Positions 35,790-46,423 of a stretch of DNA of 64,000 bases are shown in pieces. Within the stretch, counting starts at the first letter, position 1, and each line of letters starts with the position of its first letter. The stretch comes from Skeletonema tropicum (Eukaryota; Bacillariophyta; Thalassiosirophyceae; Thalassiosirales; Thalassiosiraceae). Under the pieces are notes generated by a model, which worked only from the letters and a program-made list of their open reading frames with translations, did not search any database and was not told the origin of the DNA. The stretch lies in the NCBI GenBank assembly GCA_037178625.1, contig JAWZXG010000031.1, positions 141,341 to 205,340 on the forward strand. The letters are read 5' to 3'. The translations under genes were made by a program, and so were the position numbers.

Positions 35790-36140
35790 TTCCACGCACA
35801 ACCGACCAGGTGCTCTAGAGAGAGAGAGAGAGCTGGCGTGGCGTCATGAAATAATATGTGAATGAGAATGATAATTCATTTGATCATCAATAGCCAGCAT
35901 GGTGACAAGTGACAAAGACAATGTTTCGTATTGTCAATGTCAAAGCGCCTTCTCCCGGCTGGGCATCAGCGACAGCGCAAAAAACTCCAATCGATGAATC
36001 ACTATCATCTTCGCTACCACCACCCACCACCACCAACAGGTGGGGCAGGTGGTATTGAAGAAGACTTCAGCACTCCAATCTACAGAGGAGAGAGTCAAAA
36101 GCGAAAGGTTGAGGCGGTGGCGGAGCCTGCTCATTCATCG
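35790..36140 (+). pseudogene. Truncated duplicate of the AP2 gene 5' region
   Basis: The sequence matches the upstream region and first ~70 codons of the intact AP2 gene (about 40900-41215). An ATG at 35921 gives MFRIVNVKAPSPGWASATAQ, identical in sequence to the AP2 protein start, but the frame ends at 36058. A one-base shift after ESLSSS moves the remaining match (DFSTPIYRGESQKRKVEA) to another frame. Homology stops near 36140, before any DNA-binding domain. It is a dead 5' fragment. Confidence 0.8.
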
Positions 36141-36861
36141 GTACGACATTATACGAGAATAATAATCCGCATATGGGAACAAACAAGGGTTGGTTTGTAT
36201 CTATACGGACAAAGCTGATTGAGACTTGTGTCTGCAGTAGAACCCCATGCATCCTTACTGGGATGTACCACGGTATGTAAATGTAAATAACTTCCAGAAT
36301 GGTTTGAAAGATGTGTGGAGTAATTTCTTGTCATGAAAGGTGAAGGAAGAAAGGGAGCAAGGGACGATGGATATTGATATTGCAGTCAAAGAAGAAAAAA
36401 GAGGAAGAAAGCTTTAGATGGAAGGGAATAAAAGACTAGACATAGAAATGACGAGGAGCTTTGATGCTTTCTTACATGAAGTGAGGAACGCTCCTTTTGC
36501 TTTTGGACTTTGGGAACAGTTTCTTGTAAAAGTCTTGGAGAGAAGAATTACCAAATTACCCACCTCAACCTAAGCGCAGACAAAGTATCAAATTGAAGTT
36601 GTCCAGATGTATCTACTTGCTGGTGGAGCTATCCGAGGTCTCATGTCCAGCTATGTCTAGCCGCATGTTTATATACATTTATATGAAACAAGAAAGTTAC
36701 CTTGATACTAATATCATTATCGTGTAATATTTACTTTGTATATCAAAGATAAAGATAGAAAACATTCATGCACATTACCATTACATCCCTAGACCCCCAT
36801 ACAGCCACAGCTCCTGATTGACCTCTTCGACTTAAGATTTGACATTGTGAGACGGTTTGCT
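36141..36861. other. Gene-free stretch
   Basis: No gene or repeat is recognised between the AP2 fragment and the 3' end of the membrane protein gene on the - strand. Short frames only; AT-rich. Confidence 0.55.
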
Positions 36862-37578
36862 TTATTGGACTTTTGGTGCTTTGCTGACTTTTGGTGCTTT
36901 GCTGCATTTGGAGCCAACTGGTGGGACTGTTGTCGTGGCAGGTGGAACTGTTGTCGTGGCAGGTGGAACTGTTGTCGTAGCAGGTGGGACTGTTGTCGTG
37001 GCAGGTGGAACTGTTGTCGTAGCAGGTGGGACTGTTGTCGTGGCAGGTGGAACAGTTGTCGTGGCAGGGACTGTTGTCGTGGCAGGGACTGTTGTCGTCC
37101 CAGGTGGGGTCCCAGGTGGGAATGGGTATGATGTCGTCCCAGATAGGAAGAACTCAGTCGTGGTCATAGCAGCCGGGGTTGTGGTGGTTGGTAATTTCTG
37201 CTCGCGTTGGGGGCGTAGGGCACTTCTCCCGACAGCAGCAGCACAATCGTCATCGTCACCATTCTCCTGCACCTGCACTTCCTGAGTCTGAAGATTCTTG
37301 TTTCCTGCAGTCAATGTCACGGTGGGCCAAAGAACCAAGCCCAAGACGGCAGCAGAAATAATGGCAATGTGCCACCAACGCGCAACACAGGCCAAAAAAG
37401 TGGATTCTTTGGCTTCGGCGCTAGGCACAGGCAGTTCTACATCATCAAGGTGTCCGTTGCCGTTATCGTTATCCACTGAAGCAATAACTTCAACCGAGGG
37501 TGCAAAGGTAGCGGCCTCTTCATCTGCATTTGCTCTGCGTTGACTGTGGCTTTCGCGGCGGTGAAGGACTGTGGACAT
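36862..37578 (-). CDS. Single-pass membrane protein with Thr/Pro mucin-like repeats
   Basis: An uninterrupted 238-residue frame. Residues 1-70 are hydrophilic with acidic patches (VDNDNGNGHLDDVELP). One membrane segment follows at about 72-90 (WWHIAIISAAVLGLVLWPTV). After a short linker come tandem PPATTTV heptads (about 170-222), encoded by a 21-bp minisatellite. The end is SKCSKAPKVSKAPKVQ. Threonine/proline repeats are probable O-glycosylation sites, and SKAPK-type ends occur in diatom wall-associated proteins, so the C-terminal side probably faces the cell surface; this is inference. With no cleavable signal, a type II topology fits. No family is recognised. Repeat number is likely to vary between strains. 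Confidence 0.65.
   Translation of the reverse strand: MSTVLHRRESHSQRRANADEEAATFAPSVEVIASVDNDNGNGHLDDVELPVPSAEAKESTFLACVARWWHIAIISAAVLGLVLWPTVTLTAGNKNLQTQEVQVQENGDDDDCAAAVGRSALRPQREQKLPTTTTPAAMTTTEFFLSGTTSYPFPPGTPPGTTTVPATTTVPATTTVPPATTTVPPATTTVPPATTTVPPATTTVPPATTTVPPATTTVPPVGSKCSKAPKVSKAPKVQ
36912..37110. repeat. 21-bp minisatellite coding PPATTTV
   Basis: Tandem copies of a 21-bp unit (GGTGGAACTGTTGTCGTGGCA-like, with A/G and T/C variants) inside the membrane protein gene. Two flanking units near 37063-37100 are shortened to 15 bp, giving PATTTV without one residue pair. Units keep the reading frame. Confidence 0.9.
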
Positions 37579-38632
37579 TGTTTAGTATTATGATTACGCA
37601 CTCGGTCTCAGGCTGGCTGGTCTCTGGTCTGCAAGGCTGTTCTATCATAGGTAAATAATAATGACAATGATCATTGTTTTATATGATGATAGATACTCTG
37701 ATAGCCGCGCGATAGCCTGGTTGGTTTTACTGGTTTTCGTGCGTTTTGCGGCTTTTCGTTCAGGACCAACAAATAATTTGAATTACGCTACTTTCTCTAT
37801 TACAAGAAGACTTTATTTGGTTTAAATTTATTCCTACGTACGTTGGTAGGTATATAGGAGAACCCAAAATTAAATTTCTCTTTTAGCCCGCCTTCTAAAA
37901 GTTGGCCGTTTGTGTGGCAAAATGGGCTGGTAGGTCAACGATAGGAATTAGTATACCCCCATGCGAACTCAAAAACGGCCGTTTCAAGTCACGCACCACC
38001 TCGACCAACGGTTTCGGACTGCACTGTCTCACACTTTTTCACCGTCCCCGAATACGAATACGAATCCGGCACATACTGAATTCCTACGTATCATTTGACT
38101 CGACTTCAAAATGTTGGGATTCGGGCTCCGAATCCCAACCCCCTAATTCGGTGTACTAAAGGGGCTACTGGAAGCTCTTGTATGTAGTGATTAGTGATCG
38201 GCCCGACCATCCATCGATCATCGATCGGCAACGCAACAACAACATCATCACGACCATCATGTCGGGCCGTAAGCCATAGCACAATCAATTAGGATTCTAA
38301 CACACCATAAAGCTATCATCTTTATCAGTTTTTGATGTAGAAAACGCTGATGTAGCTGGAAGGTTGCGAAATTGAGAACTTACAGACGTATCGGCGGGTA
38401 TATCGACGGCATTGATTTTTGGTCTATTTTGGTGAAGGTGTCTAATATCGTCGACGAAGAAACGCATAAATAGATTCATAAGGCCTCCACAGCATTCTCA
38501 GCTCTATAATAATGTTGATGACCGATGGTACTCAACCCGCCTGGTATCTGCCTTGAAATCACTTGTAGGCAATGTCCTTAGGGTGTTGAATTTTGTGAAC
38601 AGATGCATGTGTGGGCATAAAAACCTCATTAT
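37579..38632. other. Gene-free stretch
   Basis: No gene is supported. Includes the promoter side of the membrane protein gene and several short frames without recognisable content. Confidence 0.5.
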
Positions 38633-40286
38633 TTATGCCGACCACAAAAGCGCGCCACCCCGTCCGTTGAGCGTTGAGCGAAATCGACGATCGAGCTCCA
38701 ACTTTTTTTGAAAAAAAGATTTTCAAAATGTTGCCTCAAGCCTCAGCCTCAACACATCGATCGACATGTCGCCGGCGATCACCCAGTAACATAGCTCCAA
38801 ATCATGTACTAAAAGCATCCAATCAACACCACAACATGGGTTCTAGACCAATTTTCAACGCTGAATCCAATGGTGCAATCGGCGTTTTGGGATATCCTGA
38901 GCCTCCGGACGTACTTGCCGTTACATTAGTGGCTATTAGTGGCATAATTCCACCACGAACAACATTACCGCAACAGGAATACCATGACTTTAACATCAAT
39001 AATCATGCGTCTACCGACCCCCTAATATCGTCTCGAGACCTGCGCATAATAAAAAATCGATTGGTGCACTCGGTTATGTTGATATTCGGCTTGTTGCGAC
39101 TTATTGGTCACTGAATGTGGATTCGTTTTATTTCGAGCGAGCGCAAGAGGGCGTATGAGGGCCAATTAATCCATGTCAACATTGATGTCATGGAGTTTCA
39201 CCCTTTCATACCTTCATAATTATCATTCGCGAGTGTTGGTGGTTATTTGTGCGAAATTATTCGTAATCACTCCCATTAATGTGCTTCTCATCACTACCGC
39301 GGCAGCCATCAGGATTTTGCAAGCGACTTAGTTCTTATCATTAATATGATATCAAGGCTCAAACGACAACATTTGGTTATCAAATCCTTAAGATTGCAGG
39401 GAGGCGCTGTTCATTGACATATGACAACAATATGTATCACTTAGGAGAGTAATTGCAGTGTACGGCTGATTAGGTTGATAGCATTTCTATGTTGTTATGT
39501 TCGAAATATTTGAGGCATCAGCACATGTTCAAGTCGTTATATATCAGAGAGTAGTGTATACTATCAATAGTTGTTGTGAAGATTGCCATTATGATGAAAA
39601 AATCGACTGTTTGTGCATATTGTTTGGAATAATTCCAATATATTTTTATAATAATGAGCTGACATTCTTAGTGTAATGATCAAGACATCAAACTATTGAT
39701 CCCCTCCCTTTTGTAATACATAGTAACATAAGTGTTTGCCAAATGAGTCGTCTCATCAATTTTATTGCATCATTAACCACCCATCAGAAGTTGTGGATAC
39801 ATAACATGAGCACCTCTTCCAAAATAGATAGTCAGCAACGATAGCTTCGCAGCGGCAGTACATTAATGCCCACCCCGGCGGCAAATCCAGGTTTTTATTA
39901 GTTATGATCCTTGAGAGTGTTGTTATCAGCAACAGAGCGTCGAAAAGCCTTCATATATAACGACGACATTGTCGGAAGCGTGTTACATATGGTGGAAATA
40001 TGCCACTAATGTAACGGCAAAAACGTCCGGAGGATCAGGATATCTCAAACCACCGACTGCACCATTGGATTCATTGTTGAAAATTGGTCTAGAAACCATG
40101 TTGTGGTGGTCATTGGATGCTATTTGTACATGATTTGGGACTATGTTATTGGGTGATCGCCGGCGACATGTCGATCGATGTGTTGTGGCACATTTTGAAA
40201 ATCTTTTTCAAAAAAAGTTGGAGCTCGATCGTCGATTTCGCTCAACGCTCAACGGACGGGGTGGCGCGCTTTTGTGGTCGGCATAA
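38633..40286. mobile_element. 1.65 kb foldback element with ~300-bp inverted arms
   Basis: The left arm (38633 to about 38965) starts TTATGCCGACCACAAAAGCG and is repeated in reverse at about 39990-40286 with few differences over the outer 200 bp. Similarity fades inward, to the GTGGCATAATTCC region. The middle (about 1 kb) is AT-rich with no reading frame. No matching target duplication was found at either edge. The frame 38674-39114 lies mostly inside the left arm and is probably not a gene. Long arms without coding content fit a foldback or Mutator-like non-autonomous element; the class is not settled. Confidence 0.75.
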
Positions 40287-41006
40287 TACGTACGCTGATA
40301 CTTCAAGTTCAAGGTTCCCGTGCTTCAAGCAAGTGTTGCTGGCGTGGTCGACGAGCACGATATGTACTTAGACTGGCGGGAAATAATTGTCACTGTCGCG
40401 TCGTGACAGCTCACAATTTTCACACACAAATCACTAACAAAATTGTAATAGTCTAAATATGGCCATGTTGCCCGACGAAAATTCATATATCAGTTGAAAG
40501 ATAGCATCCCAAACAGTATATGTACAATATCTGACGCGGAAGAGACTATAATTCGTCGAGATAGAGCACCTACCGACGAATTTGTGACCGATAACTGCAA
40601 TTTCGAGCTAGAATGACGCATGCCTACGGCAGATCTGCATGCCTGTACTGCTGCTGCTATTCGAGTATACTGCATATAACGTTGACCAGTGGTTCTATCG
40701 AAAGCTAATAGTCTGTACTATCGTATTATGGTCGACTATTTGTGTTAGGGGTCGACATGGAGGCACAGAACCTCCATGTAAGGGTGTAGAACTCGTGTTT
40801 TTTGTGTTTTGTTAGTGTTTTGTGTGGAGTTTCAGTGACATTGACAATTTTTTCCAGTGAAATTTTTTTCCTGCCATTAGATGATGCGGGCTTGCTTTTT
40901 TGTTCCACGCACCAGCCAGGTGCCAGGTGCTCTAGCTGGCGTCGAAAAGCTGCCATAACATTATTAGTTATGAGAATGATAATTTATTTGATCATCAATA
41001 GCAAGC
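40287..41006. other. Region upstream of the AP2 gene
   Basis: No gene. The last ~110 bases are shared with the truncated AP2 copy (35800-35920), so a piece of the AP2 promoter was duplicated with the 5' coding part. Confidence 0.55.
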
Positions 41007-42728
41007 ATGGTGACAAAGACCATATTTCGTATTGTCAATGTCAAAGCGCCTTCTCCCGGCTGGGCATCAGCGACAGCGCAAAAAACTCCAATCGATGAAT
41101 CACTATCATCATCAGGCGGGGCGGGTGGTGGTGGAGAAGATTTGAGCGGTCGAATCTACAAAGGAGGGAGTCAAAATCGAAAGGTTGAGGCGGTGGCGGA
41201 GCCTGCTCGTTCCTCGGCAAATAATAATTCTTCACACCATGATGTTGTTGTGTCATTGGACGACAAAACTTTGAATGCATGTGATGCAGACAGTAGCAAT
41301 GCATTGGACACTAATAATTCAAAGAAACGTCCTCTTATTTCAGAAAATACAACAGATGATGATGACAATCATCAAAAGACAGCCAACAAACGCCACAGAC
41401 TCAACAAAATCGATTTAACCGGTGTTCCATTGCAGCCACCAATTCCACGACAAATGGGGAAGAAAGGAACATCTAAATATCAGGGTGTTTCGTTCAGTAA
41501 CTTTCGGAAGAAGTGGCGTGCACAAATCACTGTCAACGGAATAGTGTGTTGCATTGGACAGTATGATAATGAGGAAGACGCTGCGGTGGCCTATGCTCGA
41601 GCGGTGTATAAATATAAAAAGACAGCAGTGCCTTATTATGCACCATTGCAGCAGCGGTCCACTGTCGATAGTGATGATGAGGTGGAGAGAGATTCTTCAA
41701 AGATGGGAGCGGTTGTGGATGTCTCGTTCAGTAATGATACGGACCAAGATTTCTCGAAATCTCGTGGGGATGTTGGTGAGACAAATACTGAAGAGAGGAC
41801 GAAGCAAATAGTGATCGATGGAATGAGATACACCGTTGTCCGGTGTGATACTATCGAAGAAGACGAAAACGCAGCGCATTATGTTCGTGCGGAATCCTCA
41901 CAAGAAGCAGGGACGGGGAACGGAACAACGACTTTACCTGTGCACTCGAATGCAAAGGAAAATGTGGCATGTTATGGAGGACTTAGCCAATTGACTTTTC
42001 AACCAGTTCCAAATCCATTGGGTGAAGATGCACCTCCTCCGAATGAGCGCATAATGAATTCTCCTCTTTGCAGTCCTAGTGTGACTGATGGCCAGCAACA
42101 ACAACAACAACAGCAACAACAACAACAGCAGCAGCAGCAGATGATGATGGCACCTCAGATAGACGCGGCTACTCTCTACCACTTAAATTTACAATCCTCC
42201 GCCTGCAAACCCACGCCAGTCATTGCATCGGAACTTGCCACATCAACTATTGCGTCACTACTCTCAGAGGCGTGTGAGTCACAAAATTACGATATTGTCG
42301 AGGTGTGGATGCATGATGATGAGCGCTATCACCTTGCTCACTCATACGTCCGTTCTACACTAGAGCAACAGTTGTTCAATCGTATCAGCGATGTCTACCG
42401 AAATTATATCGAAGGATCGGCTGCAAGCACACACCTTCTCTCAGGTTCATTGTGTAAATGGGCAAAGAAGACAAAGAAAATCTTGAGGGTTTCAGAGTCA
42501 AAGAGTCCACGTTTGTCTCTAGCGCTGAAATATAGTGTTAGCGGAGTCCAAGCGGCAGTTGCTGTGCCAGTTTCTCAGGGAGATATGCATGCGACAATTG
42601 CCTTGTTTAGGATGACGAATGAAGAATTGTCAAAGAATGTAGAGGATTCCCAAGACTGTTACTTGCACCTATTGGGCTACAAACTAATGATTTTGATGAA
42701 AAGTGAGCTGGCCTCACAGCAAAGATGA
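41007..42728 (+). CDS. AP2/ERF-domain transcription factor with GAF-like C-terminus
   Basis: A single-exon gene of 573 residues starting MVTKTIFRIVNVKAP. One AP2 DNA-binding domain lies at about 156-207 (KYQGVSFSNFRKKWRAQITV, then QYDNEEDAAVAYARAVYKY), with the usual W and the AYA-type helix. Basic patches before it (KKRP, NKRHRLNK) could direct it to the nucleus. A pure glutamine run (about 360-377) links to a C-terminal module (about 395-573) with EVWMHDDERYHLAHSYV, FNRISDVY and GVQAAVAVPVSQGD. This resembles a GAF-type sensory fold, but that is inference. AP2 proteins regulate transcription; the targets here are unknown. A truncated copy of the 5' end lies 5 kb upstream. Confidence 0.85.
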   Translation: MVTKTIFRIVNVKAPSPGWASATAQKTPIDESLSSSGGAGGGGEDLSGRIYKGGSQNRKVEAVAEPARSSANNNSSHHDVVVSLDDKTLNACDADSSNALDTNNSKKRPLISENTTDDDDNHQKTANKRHRLNKIDLTGVPLQPPIPRQMGKKGTSKYQGVSFSNFRKKWRAQITVNGIVCCIGQYDNEEDAAVAYARAVYKYKKTAVPYYAPLQQRSTVDSDDEVERDSSKMGAVVDVSFSNDTDQDFSKSRGDVGETNTEERTKQIVIDGMRYTVVRCDTIEEDENAAHYVRAESSQEAGTGNGTTTLPVHSNAKENVACYGGLSQLTFQPVPNPLGEDAPPPNERIMNSPLCSPSVTDGQQQQQQQQQQQQQQQQMMMAPQIDAATLYHLNLQSSACKPTPVIASELATSTIASLLSEACESQNYDIVEVWMHDDERYHLAHSYVRSTLEQQLFNRISDVYRNYIEGSAASTHLLSGSLCKWAKKTKKILRVSESKSPRLSLALKYSVSGVQAAVAVPVSQGDMHATIALFRMTNEELSKNVEDSQDCYLHLLGYKLMILMKSELASQQR

Positions 42729-43287
42729 GTCATGACAAAAGCGAGGGTAAAGGATTTTATGTTAGCAGAAGGGATTAATCACAACTGCAACTGTTTCGTT
42801 ATGTTTACATTACTGACTTTGATGATGATAATCCTAAACTTCCGAAACGTTTGCTCACACGACACGAAAGCGAATAGTAGATAGTGATATCGATCGAATG
42901 ACTATCATAAGTAGAGCTCAATGACCTCGCTCTCATGAATACCGCTGCATTCAAAGACAACAATATTTGATCTACTTATTCGATTCGATTTTCACGATAC
43001 TCGTTATGCAACAGCCCTTTGCGTTCCTATCAGCTGGATCGCAAGAGTATATGCTGTGTGATGACCCTCCAAAACGGTATACAAGATACAACGGAGTTCT
43101 CATAGGGGCTACAGGCTAATGGTACCTACAGAGGAACTTGGAATCAACCTTCTGCTTGCATGAAACACATAACAGTGAACTGTTTGCATAAAAAGTTGAT
43201 TGCTAAATAGATATCATTGCATCCTCTCTACTCTAATAAGTATTAATATTTGCATCATCATAATAATAACCTAACCTCGCTTCCGAA
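42729..43287. other. Region between AP2 and the duplicated small gene
   Basis: The stretch from 42911 is the 5' part of a segment repeated at 48534. It contains GTAGAGCTCAATGACCTCGC and the sequence up to the start of the next gene. No other gene. Confidence 0.6.
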
Positions 43288-43683
43288 ATGAATCAGTTCC
43301 AAGATCTGTCCCAAGACTTCACGAAGATACCAACATTCCGTGAAAATAACCTCCTCGAGGAAGCTGACATCAGCAAGCGCAGCAGCAACAATAATAAACA
43401 AGAAGACGCCTTTTTATTCTACTCGGACGACGAGGTTAGAATGAGGGTCCTCAGCGATGGTGCAAGAGGAGCAGCTCACCGATCTGCAGTGATTGATGGC
43501 GTTGCCCGAAAGGCAAGAATCTCCTTTGAGCTTCACCCATCTGTATTCTTCGAGGAGATCTTCGAGGAGCTGCTTTCCGATGAGGCCTTCGCTAATGGCG
43601 TTGATGAACACGTAACTGAAGAAGGAGAAGATGCCACGGCAGAGACCAAGATGGAGGGATTTGTCTCGATTCTTTTCGGAAGA
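42911..43683 (+). repeat. Duplicated segment carrying the small acidic gene, left copy
   Basis: Matches 48534-49303 with scattered substitutions and small indels (for example CATAGGGGCTACAGGCTAATGG near 43106, absent from the right copy). The segment includes about 375 bp of upstream sequence and nearly the whole coding frame. Homology ends shortly before the stop codon, so the two copies end differently. Confidence 0.85.
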
Positions 43684-43695
43684 GAAAGCTTTTAA
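43288..43695 (+). CDS. Unknown small acidic protein, copy 1
   Basis: A 135-residue frame starting MNQFQDLSQDFTKIPTFREN. It is rich in E and D with FLFYSDDEVRMRVL in the first half, RISFELHPSVFFEEIFEELL in the middle and VSILFGRESF at the end. No signal peptide, membrane segment or known motif is seen. The family is not recognised. Its near-identical partner at 48897-49343 shows that the frame has been kept in both copies (changes are mainly substitutions and in-frame indels), which supports coding. The last residues (RESF) arise because duplication homology stops just before. Confidence 0.6.
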   Translation: MNQFQDLSQDFTKIPTFRENNLLEEADISKRSSNNNKQEDAFLFYSDDEVRMRVLSDGARGAAHRSAVIDGVARKARISFELHPSVFFEEIFEELLSDEAFANGVDEHVTEEGEDATAETKMEGFVSILFGRESF

Positions 43696-44008
43696 AGCTT
43701 TGTTAAGATAATGTCGCCTCTTGAGGGCCCACCAGACGTACTTTAAAATTTCTGTTACATATATAAAAAGCTTTGTTAGAAAATTAATCTCTATAATCTA
43801 GACAAGTACACATCTCTTCTGTGTTTCTTAGGCTCCGGGAAACCGCAACGGTAATGTTACCATCATCCAAGAAGCCTCAACGAGGCTTCCTGGGGAGTTT
43901 GGTCATTGTTGACACAACTTACAGCACCATATTACGATCGTCGTCGTCTGCGTCGAAAACGAATGCTACCTTCTGAGTCCCTACGAGGTGGAAAGTATGA
44001 AGTGATAT
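43696..44008. other. Gene-free stretch
   Basis: Between the small gene and the retroelement remnant. No gene; contains two AAAAGCTTTGTTA copies near 43692 and 43766. Confidence 0.5.
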
Positions 44009-45105
44009 TTATTGTCGAGCTTGAAGCACTGGGGGAGGGTTCGCAACATCACTCTCGGAATCCACACTAGAGGGTGAGTCGTCATCATCATCCTCATCGT
44101 CGTCATCTGATCCAACATCAACATATGTGTCGTCTGAATTGGAAGCCGAGGTATCCGAAGCAGAGTTGCGCAAACGTCGTTTGTTCCGCAGATTAGGTAG
44201 TCGAACACGCCGAGTCCGTCTAGCCCGGTGTACTCTGCGAGCTGCCATGGCTGATTCCATACTAGCTATCCATCTTTCTTGATCTATAGTTGGACCTTCA
44301 GCCAGATGAGCGAAATCAATGTGCAATAGATCCCTATCTTCCGGCAGGAGCATATCGTCGTCCGTTTTGAGGAGACTCGTAACTTTCTGAAGAATACGTT
44401 GGCGTTGTGGAAGAGATCTGCCGTCTGCTTTGTAGTGCACTGTACAATTGCGATAAAGCCATTGCTGATGTGTCAGAAGGAGAAGTTGTCTCGTGAGCCC
44501 ACTAGCCCAAGATGCAGGTTGAACGAAAGTATGAATGGTGGATAGATACTGAGCTTGAAGGTGGACCAGACGCTTACTCATACGGCCTTCAACGGAATTA
44601 TCCCACCCATGTGTGTCATATAAGTCTGCAAATTCAATGTGTGCAGGAAGTCCATCTATAATATCGTACATGTCCAATTCTCCATGTCTAAGGAGGTACT
44701 CTTCGACAAGATGTTGTAAGTAGGGATCCGTATCATTCTCTTCCATCCAATCGCTGAGATCTTCTATGCTGCTCGAAGGCTCGCCAGACGACCCGGATCG
44801 CTACATCTTGTTATGTGTGACTTTCGTCGGGGCGGCCAAGCTGGGGCAGATGTTCTGAACTGAGCCATCCATCTTAGAGAGTTGCCTGTTTGTACCACAA
44901 TAGCGTGACACATGTTTCGCTACTTATCCAACTGGTAAACATGGGGGGATTTCTTCACTGCTTTTTCCAATCCTTCCCAGAAAATCAAATCGAAGTGTTG
45001 TGAAGACACAATACTCGATACCGCAAGTTTCAAAGAGGTCTTTAGCCGAGTTGTATCCGTGCCAGTAATAAATTGTATCGATCGGGGAACCACTAATCTG
45101 TCCAA
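44009..45105 (-). pseudogene. C-terminal part of a diatom retroelement polyprotein
   Basis: On the - strand two broken frames join into one pattern: FDLIFWEGLEKAVKKSPHVY (45105 side), then KHVSRYCGTN in a shifted frame, DWMEENDTDPYLQHLVEEYL, LTHQQWLYRNCTVHYK and PEDRDLLHIDFAHLAEG, ending in an acidic tail. This order is one I recognise from retroelement open reading frames repeated across diatom genomes, located after the reverse transcriptase and RNase H. At least one stop and one frameshift break it near 44800-44930. Class of element is uncertain. Confidence 0.55.
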
Positions 45106-46423
45106 AACCAGTATGTGAGCTTAGACGGGACTCACAAGAGTCACGTCGACTTCATTGGAAACCTCTCGACAGCATTGAGTGACATAGAATGATTACGTCA
45201 AGTGCGTCAGAGTCGCATCAGCCACAGTAACCACGTGGACAATGCACAGATGCACTCGTTGGCAAATCAAACTCTAAAATAATCAAACAATTCTCTTCCA
45301 TTAGAACATTGTCAACATCGTTGTAGACATATCTCCAAAGCGTTAGCTTTCCCTTGCCAATTGCCATCACAGATGACCCAAGCTACGACAGCTGCATCAC
45401 AAAGCAACCTAATAGTTTATAAGACCCGCTCTTTTATCTCTGATGGTGCTTTGGCAGGCACACACCAGCCCCTCCCTGCCGCAAGGCATCAGGTGGCACC
45501 CCCGCCGAATCATCGGCTTACACCAGCCCCTCCCTGCCGCAAGGCATCAGGTGGCACCCCCGCATGGGTAGGAGCATGTCTTCATCATGGAACAGTCTTT
45601 TTGATGTCTCCAAAGAGGGCAGTGCTGCCAACACCCATTAGCCTAAATTCCGAAAGTCGATCATTATGCATTGTCTCCCTCTGGAATTGCCCGGCTTATC
45701 CCCTTTCGGCGATATTTCACCGCCTGGCCTGAATTGCCGCAGACGTTCCATTCCTGCTACAATTGCACGGCTTCTCACTCTTAGCGCTGTTGATCCGCCA
45801 GCCCCAATTTCAGCAGATGATCCATTCCTGCTGCAATTGTCCGGCTTCTTTGGCGTCTCCTCACCGCTCACCACATTCCAGCACTACATCTATTTTGATG
45901 CCCCGCTTGAACGTTTCCCCGGCGCTACCTTACCGCCACCCCCTATTTTACACCTCATGTGTCATGATATCCACCTCTAGCAGTCTATTGTGGAATACAC
46001 ATATTGGATGTCTCCTTCTTCTCGACTTTGTGATCCGGATACTTGAAGCCGTCTCGCATGACAGAGGGAGCCGCATTCGCAATGATACGTCAACTCATAC
46101 TTGAGTCATGCTCATCAATAGTGGAGGTAGACAACATCGTTATGTCTTTCTAGACGCACCCCCTTCGCCTTAATTCCAGCGGATGATACATTCCTGCTGT
46201 CATTACCGGCGCATCACTCTCCGTGCTTGTACGATTGCGTCCTTATTTGGCAAACTAATCCTACAACCCGGCAAATCCCCTGCCTGTAGGCAACGCTTAC
46301 GCCTTGCTCAAACAAGCAACAATCAGATCCTTTTATTGCAGAAGCATACAGTACATACCGTGATTGCTCCATCGACAACCCTATCTGGTTTCAATATCAC
46401 AAGTCTGGACTATATCGAGGTAG
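45106..46423. other. Repeat-rich stretch between retroelement pieces
   Basis: No intact gene. A 45-bp unit (ACACCAGCCCCTCCCTGCCG and on) occurs twice at 45462 and 45520. A looser repeat with ATTCCTGCTRCAATTG followed by CGGCTTCT occurs near 45750, 45825 and 46190. This may be the degraded 5' part of the copia element that follows. LTRs were not found. Confidence 0.45.

Noticed and set aside
38674..39114. 146-codon ORF in the foldback element
   Set aside because: Mostly inside the inverted arm; the arm copy on the right does not keep the frame and no motif is present.
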